This document shows, piece by piece, positions 30,891-40,600 of a stretch of DNA of 64,000 nt (its first letter is position 1; each line of letters begins with the position of its first letter). The DNA is taken from NCBI RefSeq assembly GCF_003332885.2, contig NZ_QOWJ01000008.1:1-64000 (forward strand), read 5' to 3'. The position numbers were made by a program, and so were the translations under genes. This stretch comes from Paracnuella aquatica. GTDB taxonomy: Bacteria; Bacteroidota; Bacteroidia; Chitinophagales; Chitinophagaceae. The notes beneath the pieces are model-generated. The model was not told where the DNA came from. It did not search any database and was given only the letters and a program-made list of their open reading frames with translations.

Positions 30891-33806
30891 ATGTTGAAAA
30901 CGATCAAATTCATTACCGCAATACTTTTGGTATGCAATTGCTGTTTTGCCGCACCACCTCAAAGCAGTCCACACATCAAAATAGACCAGTTTGGCTATTT
31001 TCCAAATGCCAGAAAAGTTGCTGTTATTGTTGACCCACAAGCAGGCTACAACGCTAATGAATCTTTTACCCCAGGAACCGGCCAAAATCAATACCAGGTT
31101 CGAAGATGGAGCGACGACGTTGTTGTATATGCAGGCACACTGCAAAGTTGGAATGGCGGCGCCACACATGTTCAGTCGGGTGACCGCGGTTGGTGGTTCG
31201 ATTTTTCAGCGCTCACCACACCTGGCTCCTACTATATTTTCGACCTAGCGAACAGTGTAGCTTCATTTCAGTTTGAAATAGGCGAAAACGTTTACGAAGA
31301 GGCGCTACGCCAGGCCATGCGCACATTTTTTTATCAAAGAATCAATTTCGCAAAACAGCAGCCTTATACCGATGCGAAATGGGCTGATGCGGCCTGTTAT
31401 GACGGCCCCGGCCAAGACCGATATGCTACCAGCCGCTTTGCAAAAGGCGACTTAACTACAGTTCGGGATTTACATGGTGGTTGGATGGATGCAGGCGACT
31501 TCAACAAATACACAACTTTTGCCAGCAATGCGGTGATTCAGCTAATGGAAGCCTACCGCATGAACCCCAGTGCATTCAAAGACAACTATAATATTCCTGA
31601 ATCAGGTAACGGAATACCAGACATATTGGACGAAGTAAAGTGGGAGCTGGATTTTTTAAAACGGATGCAGGATGCTACCGGAACTAATGGATTCATGCTT
31701 AAAGTTGGCGTAGATAATTTTAACGAAGTAACGCCGCCCAGCACCGATAAAAGACCTCGTTACTACCTTCCGGAATGTACGTCAGCTACGCTTTGCGGCG
31801 CCTCTATGTTCTCAGTGGCTGGCATGGCAATGCAAACCGAACAGGCACTCGCAGCCTACAGTCAAGATTTAATCCGCCGTGCCGAACTAGCCTGGGCCCG
31901 TGCAAAAGTTACTACCCAAAACTTTACCACCTGGCAAACGGCTTGTGATGACGGCGACATCAAAAGTGGCGACGCAGATATAGGTACCGACAAACAACTG
32001 GACCATGCCTTTATTGCCGCTGTATACCTGTATGAAGCAACAGGAAAAGCAGAGTATAAACTGTTTGCGGAAAGCCAATATTTTAATGTAACGCCATACC
32101 GGCAAAATTGGTGGGGTCCGTACACCATACCACAACAACTTGCGCTACTGCGTTTTACGACCCTGCCGAACATTTCTACTGTGGTGGCTAGCAGCATCCG
32201 CAGCCGCAAACAGAACATGGAATATCTCTATTCTATTCGTACTTACACCAGCAGCACCGACTTGTACCGGGCGCACATGAACGATGAAACCTATCATTGG
32301 GGGCACAACGAGGCACGAACAAATGCCGGCTCGATGAACCTCGATTATATTACGTTCAACCTGAATGAGACGAAACACCCACAATACCAGGAGGTGGCGG
32401 AGCAATACCTGCATTGGATGCACGGCGTGAACCCAATGGGCATGGTGATGCTGACAAACATGTACCAGTATGGTGCAGAGAAATGTGCCAACGAAATTTT
32501 TCACAGTTGGTATAAAAATGGATCAAGTTGGGACAATGCGCTTTACTCGACCAACGGTCCTGCACCGGGCTATGTGCCCGGAGGTCCCAATAAACAATAC
32601 TCGGGCAGTGCTGCTGAAATCTCTAACCAACCGCATCAAAAAGCATATAAGGATTGGAACTCCGGCGGAACGGACAAATCGTGGGAAGTGACAGAGCCCG
32701 CAATTTATTACCAGGCTTCCTACGTAATGCTGCTTTCAAGGCTGATGCCCGCAGTTGCAACCACGAAAGATAGTGTAAGTCCAACAGCGCCAGGAGCAGT
32801 AGCCGCGATAAATGTTACAGCCAATAATTTGACCCTAAAATGGCTGCCTGCCACAGATGATGTGCAAGTGACCGGCTACGACGTGTACCGAAATGACAGT
32901 CTTTTGCAGGCCGGCGTTACAGACACTTCGCTGTTTGTAAAAGGACTTGTGTGCGGCACTGACTATGATTTTTGGGTAGTGGCAAAAGATGCTTCGGGAA
33001 ACCGTTCGCCCAGCAGTGATTCGGCTACAGCACATACATCGGACTGCCCGACTATTGTTACCAGCTTTATTTACCAAGATATACTCGATGCCGACTGGAT
33101 GGATGTTTCTACTGCTTCGGTCCGCAACTATGCCAACACGACCTTTTTCACAGAAGGAGCCAAATCAATCAGGGTTGATTTTTCTGGCAACGGCACGCTT
33201 GCATTTGAGCACGATAGCGCCGTAACAACAACTGCCGCCACCCAATTAAAATTTTGGGTATACAACAACAGCAAAAACACGTTTCTCGTCAACACGCAAT
33301 CGTTTAATGGCACCCAAAGCACCGCTGTAAGCTTAAAACCTGCCAGCAGTAAATGGACACCGGTATCCGTTAGTATGGCACAGCTGGGCAATCCAAGTAG
33401 TATTAAAAAGATTGTTATTAAAAACAACAGTGCCAAGCAGGCCACCATGTATTTCGATAACATCCAAATTTCCAATGTTACCGAACCACAAATGGTACCG
33501 ATGCAAATGGCAGCTTCGCGGCTGAATATGGCCCAAACCATTTCGGCTACCCACAGTCCTGGCCTGCAGGTTTACCCCAACCCGGTAAGAGAACATCTAA
33601 ATTTTGTACTGCAATCGGATATTGCAACAGGCGCCACCATACAATTAATAAACTTAGACGGAAAAGTGGTTTTGCAACAATTTAATTTTATCAGCAAAGG
33701 CAACCATCACCAAAAACTGCCGGTAGGCAAGCTGGTCAAAGGAGTATACCTTTTAAAGATTACAACAGCAGGGCAAACCTGGGTACGAAAAATTATCAAA
33801 CGGTAA
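30891..33806 (+). CDS. Secreted GH9 endoglucanase with T9SS domain
   Basis: 971 residues. Signal peptide (1-20), N-terminal Ig-like CelD_N domain (25-130), GH9 catalytic (alpha/alpha)6 barrel (135-620), fibronectin III (about 628-718), a jelly-roll carbohydrate-binding-like domain (about 725-865), and a type IX sorting domain (886-971, VYPNPV...GVYLLKITT...KIIKR). GGWMDAGDFNKY supplies the catalytic base (Asp200/Asp203), and Glu602 in SWEVTEPAIYYQA the acid; the latter matches the GH9 signature except Gln for Asn. Cleaves beta-1,4-glucans outside the cell. It is not next to SusC/SusD genes, so it is not part of a classical PUL. Confidence 0.9.
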   Translation: MLKTIKFITAILLVCNCCFAAPPQSSPHIKIDQFGYFPNARKVAVIVDPQAGYNANESFTPGTGQNQYQVRRWSDDVVVYAGTLQSWNGGATHVQSGDRGWWFDFSALTTPGSYYIFDLANSVASFQFEIGENVYEEALRQAMRTFFYQRINFAKQQPYTDAKWADAACYDGPGQDRYATSRFAKGDLTTVRDLHGGWMDAGDFNKYTTFASNAVIQLMEAYRMNPSAFKDNYNIPESGNGIPDILDEVKWELDFLKRMQDATGTNGFMLKVGVDNFNEVTPPSTDKRPRYYLPECTSATLCGASMFSVAGMAMQTEQALAAYSQDLIRRAELAWARAKVTTQNFTTWQTACDDGDIKSGDADIGTDKQLDHAFIAAVYLYEATGKAEYKLFAESQYFNVTPYRQNWWGPYTIPQQLALLRFTTLPNISTVVASSIRSRKQNMEYLYSIRTYTSSTDLYRAHMNDETYHWGHNEARTNAGSMNLDYITFNLNETKHPQYQEVAEQYLHWMHGVNPMGMVMLTNMYQYGAEKCANEIFHSWYKNGSSWDNALYSTNGPAPGYVPGGPNKQYSGSAAEISNQPHQKAYKDWNSGGTDKSWEVTEPAIYYQASYVMLLSRLMPAVATTKDSVSPTAPGAVAAINVTANNLTLKWLPATDDVQVTGYDVYRNDSLLQAGVTDTSLFVKGLVCGTDYDFWVVAKDASGNRSPSSDSATAHTSDCPTIVTSFIYQDILDADWMDVSTASVRNYANTTFFTEGAKSIRVDFSGNGTLAFEHDSAVTTTAATQLKFWVYNNSKNTFLVNTQSFNGTQSTAVSLKPASSKWTPVSVSMAQLGNPSSIKKIVIKNNSAKQATMYFDNIQISNVTEPQMVPMQMAASRLNMAQTISATHSPGLQVYPNPVREHLNFVLQSDIATGATIQLINLDGKVVLQQFNFISKGNHHQKLPVGKLVKGVYLLKITTAGQTWVRKIIKR

Positions 33807-33820
33807 CGCTTCATTCAAAC

Positions 33821-33855
33821 AAAAAAGGCTGCACCCATTGGTGCGGCCTTTTTTG
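33821..33855. terminator. Bidirectional terminator
   Basis: AAAAAAGGCTGCACC, a CATT-type loop, GGTGCGGCCTTTTTT: a 9-bp GC-rich stem with one wobble, flanked by A6 and T6. It lies between the convergent cellulase and GAF genes and serves both. Confidence 0.88.
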
Positions 33856-33871
33856 CGTAAACAGAATTATT

Positions 33872-34435
33872 TTACAATTTTATCTGTGCCAAAGCATTCC
33901 GTGCCAAGTCCAGGTCCGCTTTTGTTTGATTCAACTCGATGGTTACTTTGCGCAAAGACAAATGCGCCTGAACTAGTTTTGCCAAAGCTTTTAGCGCCGC
34001 AACTTTTTCCTCGGGCAAAACCCTCGGCCGGTGATCCAAAACGCAAATAGTGCCGAGTGCAAACCCCTCCGTATCTACGACTGGCACACCCGCATAGAAA
34101 ATTACATTGGATGGTCCAGTTACAAACGGATGGTCGCTGAAACGTTCGTCATAACGCAGGTCTTCAACAATAAATGGTGTTTCCGGATGGGCAATTGCAT
34201 GGGCGCAAAATGATAAATCCCGTTCAAATTCATTCACCTCAACCCCCTGCTTGGATTTTGCCCAATGCCGGTCTGCGTCGATCAACGACAGCATTGCCAT
34301 AGGTGTACCGCACATCTCCGAGGCTATTTTAGTGATATCATCGTATACCTCTTCAGGAAGCGTGTCGATTAGTTGGTAGGAAGCAAGGGCTGCGAGCCGC
34401 TCTGATTCGTTCGGTGGTATGGGTGCTGATTGCAT
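33872..34435 (-). CDS. GAF-domain protein
   Basis: 187 residues: one cytoplasmic GAF domain (about 25-150; FCAHAIAHPETPFIVEDLRY, FYAGVPVVDTEGFALGTICV) and a C-terminal coiled-coil stretch from about 155. No output domain. Paralogue of 34503-35150. The pair forms the downstream end of the exopolysaccharide operon and may sense a redox or small-molecule signal for it. Confidence 0.82.
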   Translation of the reverse strand: MQSAPIPPNESERLAALASYQLIDTLPEEVYDDITKIASEMCGTPMAMLSLIDADRHWAKSKQGVEVNEFERDLSFCAHAIAHPETPFIVEDLRYDERFSDHPFVTGPSNVIFYAGVPVVDTEGFALGTICVLDHRPRVLPEEKVAALKALAKLVQAHLSLRKVTIELNQTKADLDLARNALAQIKL

Positions 34436-34502
34436 ATTTGATGATTTAGCCCGAAACGAGGCGTAGGAATTGTATAAACTGCCAACGCATTTGGTAGTAC
34501 TT

Positions 34503-35150
34503 TTATGGCAGATCGGCGGATTGTTGCAAGGCCTGCAACTGGGCTACCTGTTCGGGCCGCGGATTGTTATTCAACAAATCATTGGTAATTTCTTTCACCT
34601 GTTTTAAAGCAGTTTGCGCACTGCCCAATTTTGCTTTTGATTGGTCCAACTCAGCGGTTAACCGCCTGAGTTCCAAATGTGTTTGTACCAACTTAGCCAA
34701 AGCTTTCAGTGCCTCCAATTTTTGATCCGATAATTCTCTTGGCCTGCTGTCCAATACACAAAGCGAACCCAAAGCATTGCCTTGAGGATCGACAATCGGG
34801 ATGCCAGCGTAGAAAACGATATGCGGATCCTGGGTTGTAAACGGATTATCGTGAAAGCGCTCATCATAACGAGCATCTTCCACCACCATTGGTTCATTTG
34901 GGTTGATAATGACGTGTGCACAAAAGGAAATATTCCTTGGCGATTCAACTAAATCAATGCCCGACTTTGCCTTAACCCATTGCCGGTCGCTATCGATCAG
35001 TGAAAACATCGCCATCGGTGTGCCACAAATTTCGGAAGCAAGGCGGGCAATATCATTGTATACCTGCTCAGGCAAACTATCGAGCAAATTGTATTTTTTC
35101 AGCGCAGCTAATCGTTCTTGTTCGTTGTGGGGTTTCGGGGCAGATTGCAT
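34503..35150 (-). CDS. GAF-domain protein
   Basis: 215 residues, same layout as its neighbour (FCAHVIINPNEPMVVEDARY; GSLCVLDSRPRELSDQKLE) but with a longer helical tail (about 155-215). The two differ enough to be an old duplication. Starts 26 bp after the stop of the sugar transferase gene. Confidence 0.82.
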   Translation of the reverse strand: MQSAPKPHNEQERLAALKKYNLLDSLPEQVYNDIARLASEICGTPMAMFSLIDSDRQWVKAKSGIDLVESPRNISFCAHVIINPNEPMVVEDARYDERFHDNPFTTQDPHIVFYAGIPIVDPQGNALGSLCVLDSRPRELSDQKLEALKALAKLVQTHLELRRLTAELDQSKAKLGSAQTALKQVKEITNDLLNNNPRPEQVAQLQALQQSADLP

Positions 35151-35175
35151 AATTTGTTTTACTTATTCCGCTTAG

Positions 35176-36564
35176 TTAATAAGCGTTTTCTTCACCTTTA
35201 AATACATTATAAACAGTCAAAAAGATAATGCGAACATCAAGCCAAAGGCTCCAGTGCTCCAAATACCAAAGGTCATATTCCACTCTTTTTTTAATATGCA
35301 CCAGTTCTCTGATCTCTCCGCGATAGCCATTGATTTGTGCCCAACCGGTGATGCCCGGTTTTAAAAACTGGCGAACCATATAGTCGTCGGCCAGGCTTGC
35401 AAAATCTTTTGTATGCTTCAGCATGTGCGGCCGTGGCCCAACAATACTCATTTCGCCCTTTAGCACATTGAGGAATTGTGGAAACTCATCCAGGCTTGTT
35501 TTCCGGATAATTTTCCCGATTCGGGTCACCCGCACATCATTCTTTTTTGCCTGAACAGAAGGATCGTTGTTGGCACCCATGCTCCTGAATTTATAACACC
35601 GGAACGGGCGGTTATTTTTACCGCTGCGCAATTGCACAAAAAAGATTGGTCCTTTCGACTCTAATTTGATCAGCAGGCCCAACAATGGCACCAGCCAGGA
35701 TAAAATAAAAATCGTCACCAGTCCACTTACCACGACATCAAATGCTCTTTTCTTGAAGCGGTTGACAACTTCTTCCAATGGCTCACGCCGGATGGACAGC
35801 AACGGAATGTCCTGCAAAAAATCGACATGCACCGGCCGGTCAATAAAGCTGGCAAAGTCCGCAACCAGCCTAAACCTGATCAACTCTTTGTCGGCCTGTT
35901 GCATGATGTTGTATACATGGTGGTTATTTTCGGGCATGATAGCCGAGTACACTTCAGTAACACGTAGTTGTTTGGCGACTTTCAGGGTTTCTGACAGCCC
36001 TGCCAACACGGGGTATTTGAGGTTACTATTGACATTGGGTTTGTCATCGATAAAACCCAGAATCTGCACGCCCAACCCTTCTTTTTCCAAATGCGAAATA
36101 AAACGCATCGAGGTGTTGTTGTAGCCAATAACGAGGATCTTCCTACGCAAGTGCGCCATCCGGTCGATCCAGCTGCGCACAACCATATAAACAATGCGGT
36201 TAATGATCAGGCCTACCAGAAAAAGACCGATTGTGGTAAGCCCCATCCCGGCGGACAACTGAATTAACCGTGGAAGAAACAGGTATACAATTGTAAGTGC
36301 AGCCCACACAACAAATATTCGGAAAGATGCCCGCAGAAACTTTTCAAAATAGGAAATATTTTTAGTGGCATACACTTCTCCCATAAATGCCAACAAAAGC
36401 CAAAACCCATTGATGAGAATCCAAAACTGTATATAACGCATGTACACTGCCGACTGCGGATCTTCCTGGAAGAGATATTGCGCCAACAGATAACCTGCAT
36501 TTAGGAGGAGCACATCGAGCAAAAGAAACAATAGCTGTAAAAATCGCTTAGAAGCAAAGGTCAT
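35176..36564 (-). CDS. wcaJ: Undecaprenyl-phosphate sugar-1-phosphate transferase
   Basis: 462 residues. Four to five N-terminal membrane helices, a Rossmann-like CoA-binding-type middle domain ([20 protein letters not shown]), one further helix (about 277-297), then the catalytic domain with [28 protein letters not shown] and [16 protein letters not shown]. It loads the first hexose-1-phosphate on undecaprenyl phosphate and so starts the repeat unit of the exopolysaccharide. Separated by 207 bp from the upstream gene, so it may also have its own promoter. Confidence 0.9.
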   Translation of the reverse strand: MTFASKRFLQLLFLLLDVLLLNAGYLLAQYLFQEDPQSAVYMRYIQFWILINGFWLLLAFMGEVYATKNISYFEKFLRASFRIFVVWAALTIVYLFLPRLIQLSAGMGLTTIGLFLVGLIINRIVYMVVRSWIDRMAHLRRKILVIGYNNTSMRFISHLEKEGLGVQILGFIDDKPNVNSNLKYPVLAGLSETLKVAKQLRVTEVYSAIMPENNHHVYNIMQQADKELIRFRLVADFASFIDRPVHVDFLQDIPLLSIRREPLEEVVNRFKKRAFDVVVSGLVTIFILSWLVPLLGLLIKLESKGPIFFVQLRSGKNNRPFRCYKFRSMGANNDPSVQAKKNDVRVTRIGKIIRKTSLDEFPQFLNVLKGEMSIVGPRPHMLKHTKDFASLADDYMVRQFLKPGITGWAQINGYRGEIRELVHIKKRVEYDLWYLEHWSLWLDVRIIFLTVYNVFKGEENAY

Positions 36565-36771
36565 GATGTTGCTTTAAAGTCATATACATTACAAGACAAA
36601 CAAACTGCTGGCAACTTGTGGCAGTGTTCCGACAAGAAATTAAAACGCATTTTTTTTCTTACCAAATTTGGAATACGGAAATTTGTGCAAAGTATCGAGC
36701 CAGTTTCGATGGGCAACTGCTTCGGTTTCATGAAATTATTTTTTGACATGCAGTCATGAAACAAGGCATTT

Positions 36772-37527
36772 TTACAAATGTGTTTTTTGCTTGTACTGTT
36801 TATAAATAATGGGCACAAACCTAGCACTGTCAATAAAATATCTTCGAAATAATCGTTTAGGCTCGTGAGAAAATCGCCAGAACCATTCCATTCCTACTTT
36901 TCTCATAAAAGACGGTGCTCTTTTTATCGTTCCTGCCACAAAATCGAATGATGCACCGATGCCTAATGCCACATTGATGTTCAATTGACTTAAATTTCGA
37001 AACATCCATTTTTCCTGTTTCGGCGCCCCCACTCCCACAAACAAAATATGTGGTTGAACGGCATTAATCATGGCAATGATTTTCTCGTTTTCCACCGGAT
37101 TTTTATCAAATCCGAAGGGTGGGCTATAAGTGCCCACAATCTGAATACGCGGATATTGTTGCTGCAACACGGCTGCAGCTTTGGCTGCCACCCCTTCCAA
37201 TCCACCTAGAAAGAACAGTCGATAGCCGCGGTCCACAGAATGGGCACATAAAACGGGAAATAAGTCTGAACCAGCTACCAGTGCCTTTAGGGGTGTGCCC
37301 AAAAGCTTGGAGGCCCAAATCAAAGGGTTGCCATCGGGCAGCACCAAACCTGCATCATTATATACTCGTTCAAACTCTGGGTCCTCTTCCAGTTTTACAA
37401 TATGATCCAGGTTTGGGGTTACTACATAGGTTCGTTCGTTGTGGGCAATGATGCGATCGATCTCGGATATGGCCTCTTGCTGGTCGACGTTGCTGACCAT
37501 TGCCCTACCAATTTTTACCTTTTCCAC
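36772..37527 (-). CDS. WecG/TagA/CpsF-family glycosyltransferase
   Basis: 251 residues, usual length. Signature stretches TPNLDHIVKL, LPDGNPLIWASKLLG, FFLGG, GVGAPKQEKW and EWFWRFSHEPKR, the latter forming the lipid-facing tail. Transfers a hexosamine or N-acetylmannosamine residue to the lipid-linked intermediate. Within the exopolysaccharide cluster. Confidence 0.88.
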   Translation of the reverse strand: MEKVKIGRAMVSNVDQQEAISEIDRIIAHNERTYVVTPNLDHIVKLEEDPEFERVYNDAGLVLPDGNPLIWASKLLGTPLKALVAGSDLFPVLCAHSVDRGYRLFFLGGLEGVAAKAAAVLQQQYPRIQIVGTYSPPFGFDKNPVENEKIIAMINAVQPHILFVGVGAPKQEKWMFRNLSQLNINVALGIGASFDFVAGTIKRAPSFMRKVGMEWFWRFSHEPKRLFRRYFIDSARFVPIIYKQYKQKTHL

Positions 37528-37572
37528 AGCTAATAGGTTTTCGATGATGAACAGAAGGCAACACAGGAACCC

Positions 37573-38649
37573 TTATTTACGAGTCATTCGTTGATAAGTT
37601 TCCAGTATCTGCAGGTTGATTTTGTTTAGGTCGTAATGTTCCCGGATACGATCAATGTTTTTTGCGGATATCACTCTCATCCGTTCCTTTTGCTCATGCA
37701 CATTCCTGATGGCTTTTGCTAAAGCATTAACGTCTCCAGGCTGAATCAGGAATCCGTGTTCGCCATTGATAATCAGGTCAGGTATACCACCCACAAATGT
37801 GCTGATGATTACTTTGCCACATGCCATGGCCTCCAATATGGACATGGGCAGCCCTTCGTCGTAAGAAGGCAGCAGCATCGTGTCGGCTTGTTTCAGGTAT
37901 TGCAATTTTTGCTGCCCATCGATCCAACCTACCACTGTGACAAAAGCACCAAGGTTTCGCCGCCGAACTTCCTCTATTACCGCGTTAATCTCGCCGTCGC
38001 CGGCCAGCCAAAAATGCATCGGGGATGTGGGCATGGCCGCCACGATCATTTCTATGGCCTGAAGCAGGTCGTACACACCTTTTCGCTTACCAAGTCGACC
38101 CAGGAAGAGAAAATTATTATAATCCGGCACCGCCGAAATGCAGGTAGAAAAAGCTGCCACATCAACGCCGTTGTGTACAATTTGAACATTGCCCTTAGTA
38201 ATATGTTGCTGAAAAAAGTTTCGCCAAAAAACCGACAAAACAAACACTTGTGCAGCCACCCTAAATGTGTGCCTGATATACCTGCGCAGCATGGATGCAG
38301 CCGCAAAATAAAACGAATCGAAGTCAGCTCCATGCACGTGTAGAACCACGGGCTTGCCCAGCAACCTGCACAGGTGAACAAACAGACTTTTGCGGTAAAA
38401 GCTGCCTTTTGAAGCCACATGAATGTGCGCCAAATCAAACTTGTTGCGGTGCCGCAATGTGTACCACAAACTTTTTGCAGTAACCATTATCCGCTCCGCC
38501 ACACTGCCTTCCACATGCGAAACCAAATGGGTCAGTTCCACTTCCGGGCGTTGCTGATTCAGAGCAAGTGCATCCCTGATGACTGTTGCCATGCCACCCT
38601 TTGTTCGTTCGATGCTGGGGCCAATTACAAGTATTCGTATCACCGGCAC
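37573..38649 (-). CDS. Glycosyltransferase family 4
   Basis: 358 residues, GT-B fold. IGPSIERTKGGMATVI is the N-terminal donor loop; FLGRLGKRKGVYDLLQA and PSYDEGLPMSILEAMACGKV with the paired acidic EGLPMSILE are the GT4 signature. Adds a sugar from a nucleotide donor to the repeat unit on the cytoplasmic face. Confidence 0.87.
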   Translation of the reverse strand: MPVIRILVIGPSIERTKGGMATVIRDALALNQQRPEVELTHLVSHVEGSVAERIMVTAKSLWYTLRHRNKFDLAHIHVASKGSFYRKSLFVHLCRLLGKPVVLHVHGADFDSFYFAAASMLRRYIRHTFRVAAQVFVLSVFWRNFFQQHITKGNVQIVHNGVDVAAFSTCISAVPDYNNFLFLGRLGKRKGVYDLLQAIEMIVAAMPTSPMHFWLAGDGEINAVIEEVRRRNLGAFVTVVGWIDGQQKLQYLKQADTMLLPSYDEGLPMSILEAMACGKVIISTFVGGIPDLIINGEHGFLIQPGDVNALAKAIRNVHEQKERMRVISAKNIDRIREHYDLNKINLQILETYQRMTRK

Positions 38650-38675
38650 TAATTAATTTTTGCTAGGGTAAAAAA

Positions 38676-39839
38676 TTACAACGTATAGGCCTGCAACAAC
38701 GCTTCCTTATTCGCTGTTGCCCATGAAATATTTTCCTGTGTTTGTAAAAGATAGCGTTCCATTTCTTTGTAAAAGTCGCCGTCTAAAGCTTGAAGCATGG
38801 CCTCGGCCAATTTAGTAGCGTCCCCCACCGGAACAAGTATTCCAGAGCGATTGTTGACAATCGTTTCGGGGAAAGCACCAACATCGGTGGCAATAACAGG
38901 GGTTTGCAAAGCATAAGCAGTCATCAGCACACCACTTTGTGTGGCATCTTTATAAGGACAGACAACAAACTTTGCCTGGCTGATGAGCAACACCAGTTCT
39001 TCGTTCGAAATATACCGGTTCAATACCCGAATGTTGTTGGGGTATTTGCTTACCACTTCCGGATCAGGCACATATCCCTCAAAACTTTTACCGGCAATTA
39101 CCAACTCCTCTTCGGGAAGCTGCCTGAACACCTGGGGTATCGCTTCCAGCAAAACGTCGATCCCTTTGTATGGCGACAACCGGCCAAAAAACAAGATGTG
39201 CTTCCGCTCCTGCCTTCCTGGCGGCAGGTAATTTCGATAATAGGTGTAGGGCTGCAACTGCAGCAAATACCGTGGACTTGTTAATTGCGGATGATGCAGG
39301 TCAAATTGCTTTTTTGCAAAAGCTGAATAAAGAAGATAACCTTTTGCTTTGGGAAAGCGATGAAAAGAGGAACGGGTCAGATTGATTTTCCAGCCAGTTT
39401 CACCAGTGTGCGGTACCGGATCGTGGACGGCTATGAGCAGTTTCTTGACCAACAAAATCGAAGGCAATAACCCAACAGACCTGATTTGGAGGGCTTCAAG
39501 ATGAAAAATGTCAGGACTAATTTTACGGATATACTGGAAAGCCTTAATCGATGTGGCCAAAGAAGTAACAGCACTTTTTTTGCCATGAACTATAAAACTG
39601 ATACTGGCGACACCATCAAAGTATGGTTGCATCATTGCATAGTCCTGCGGCTTCAATAACTGTTGTACCGGAACAAACACCTGATCCTCTGGCAGCGTTT
39701 CAATATTAATGATGTTTTCTTTCTTAGAGCCCGGAGTAAGTTCAATGAGCACATGCAGCTCCGCAATGGTCTTTACTACCTTGATGATTTCTAACGAAAC
39801 ATCCATGAAAGCAGTAGATGTATAATACAACACCTTCAT
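38676..39839 (-). CDS. Glycosyltransferase family 4
   Basis: 387 residues, GT-B fold. HILFFGRLSPYKGIDVLLEA and VVCPYKDATQSGVLMTAYAL mark the donor-binding half; the usual EGxP-type acidic motif is replaced by DATQSGVLM, as in the subgroup of galactosyl- or mannosyltransferases. Follows the acetyltransferase gene after 126 bp. Confidence 0.83.
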   Translation of the reverse strand: MKVLYYTSTAFMDVSLEIIKVVKTIAELHVLIELTPGSKKENIINIETLPEDQVFVPVQQLLKPQDYAMMQPYFDGVASISFIVHGKKSAVTSLATSIKAFQYIRKISPDIFHLEALQIRSVGLLPSILLVKKLLIAVHDPVPHTGETGWKINLTRSSFHRFPKAKGYLLYSAFAKKQFDLHHPQLTSPRYLLQLQPYTYYRNYLPPGRQERKHILFFGRLSPYKGIDVLLEAIPQVFRQLPEEELVIAGKSFEGYVPDPEVVSKYPNNIRVLNRYISNEELVLLISQAKFVVCPYKDATQSGVLMTAYALQTPVIATDVGAFPETIVNNRSGILVPVGDATKLAEAMLQALDGDFYKEMERYLLQTQENISWATANKEALLQAYTL

Positions 39840-39965
39840 ATATTATGTAGGTTGTTTTTTATAAATAAGATTGAACTGCGTAACTAGCTTAGAGAAGTCA
39901 TTGTCAGCACAAACTCCAACCTGCGCAATCGGTATCGCAGGGTATTAAAATGGCCAAGCAACGCA

Positions 39966-40559
39966 CTATAATATCTCTTTTACTTTCACTCCGTCTCGCC
40001 TCACAATGTACACAGGATATACGCCCACAACAGTGCAGTTATCGGGTACATCTTTTACTATAACCGCATTGGCACCTATGATGCAATTATTGCCTACTAC
40101 CACTTTGCCAATAATTTTGGCGCCGGCGCCAATACGCACATTGTCCAGAATTACCGGTCTCCCTTTCTGCTCCCAGCCAATTGTTACCTGCTGGTTGATC
40201 CAGCAATTTTTCCCCACCGTTTTTGCACCAATACGGGTACTATGTGCATGTTGTAAATATAATCCCTCCCCAACTTCTTCCGCATTTATCACCAATGACT
40301 TCATTTTAGGACACCACAGGTTCAGTACATACCGGATAGGACCAATACGGTAATAAAAAAGGTTTCGGTATTCAGGCAGGTGGCTCAACAAATAAATCAA
40401 TCCCATCTTCATGCCATATTCTACGTGATGAACAGAGAGCCAGCGCCTGATATCAGCTTCAATGATGCGGCGATTTTTACTGCCCAAAAACACCAACAGG
40501 TGCGGCGCATAAAATATGCTCCCCAACGACAACCTCAGTAAAGTCAAGAATCTTTGCAT
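39966..40559 (-). CDS. Serine acetyltransferase-like left-handed helix protein
   Basis: 197 residues from MQRFLTLLRL; an earlier ATG at 40586 adds nine residues. The C-terminal half shows hexapeptide repeats (IGAGAKIIGKVVVGNNCIIGANAVIV), and HAHSTRIGAKTVGKNC includes the catalytic-type His. An O-acetyltransferase that decorates the polysaccharide is the natural role here rather than cysteine synthesis. The N-terminal region (about 1-75) is hydrophobic and may dock to the membrane. Confidence 0.8.
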   Translation of the reverse strand: MQRFLTLLRLSLGSIFYAPHLLVFLGSKNRRIIEADIRRWLSVHHVEYGMKMGLIYLLSHLPEYRNLFYYRIGPIRYVLNLWCPKMKSLVINAEEVGEGLYLQHAHSTRIGAKTVGKNCWINQQVTIGWEQKGRPVILDNVRIGAGAKIIGKVVVGNNCIIGANAVIVKDVPDNCTVVGVYPVYIVRRDGVKVKEIL

Positions 40560-40600
40560 GTTTCCTGTTTGAATGGTCAAAAACAAACTCCTGCTGCAGC

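Noticed and set aside
30891-33806. Polysaccharide utilisation locus around the GH9 cellulase.
   Set aside because: No SusC/SusD pair or regulator near the cellulase; only a CBM9-like protein neighbours it.
36561-36833. A 90-codon minus-strand frame between the sugar transferase and the WecG/TagA gene.
   Set aside because: It overlaps the end of the WecG/TagA gene, has no protein-like composition, and fills mostly the 207-bp gap.
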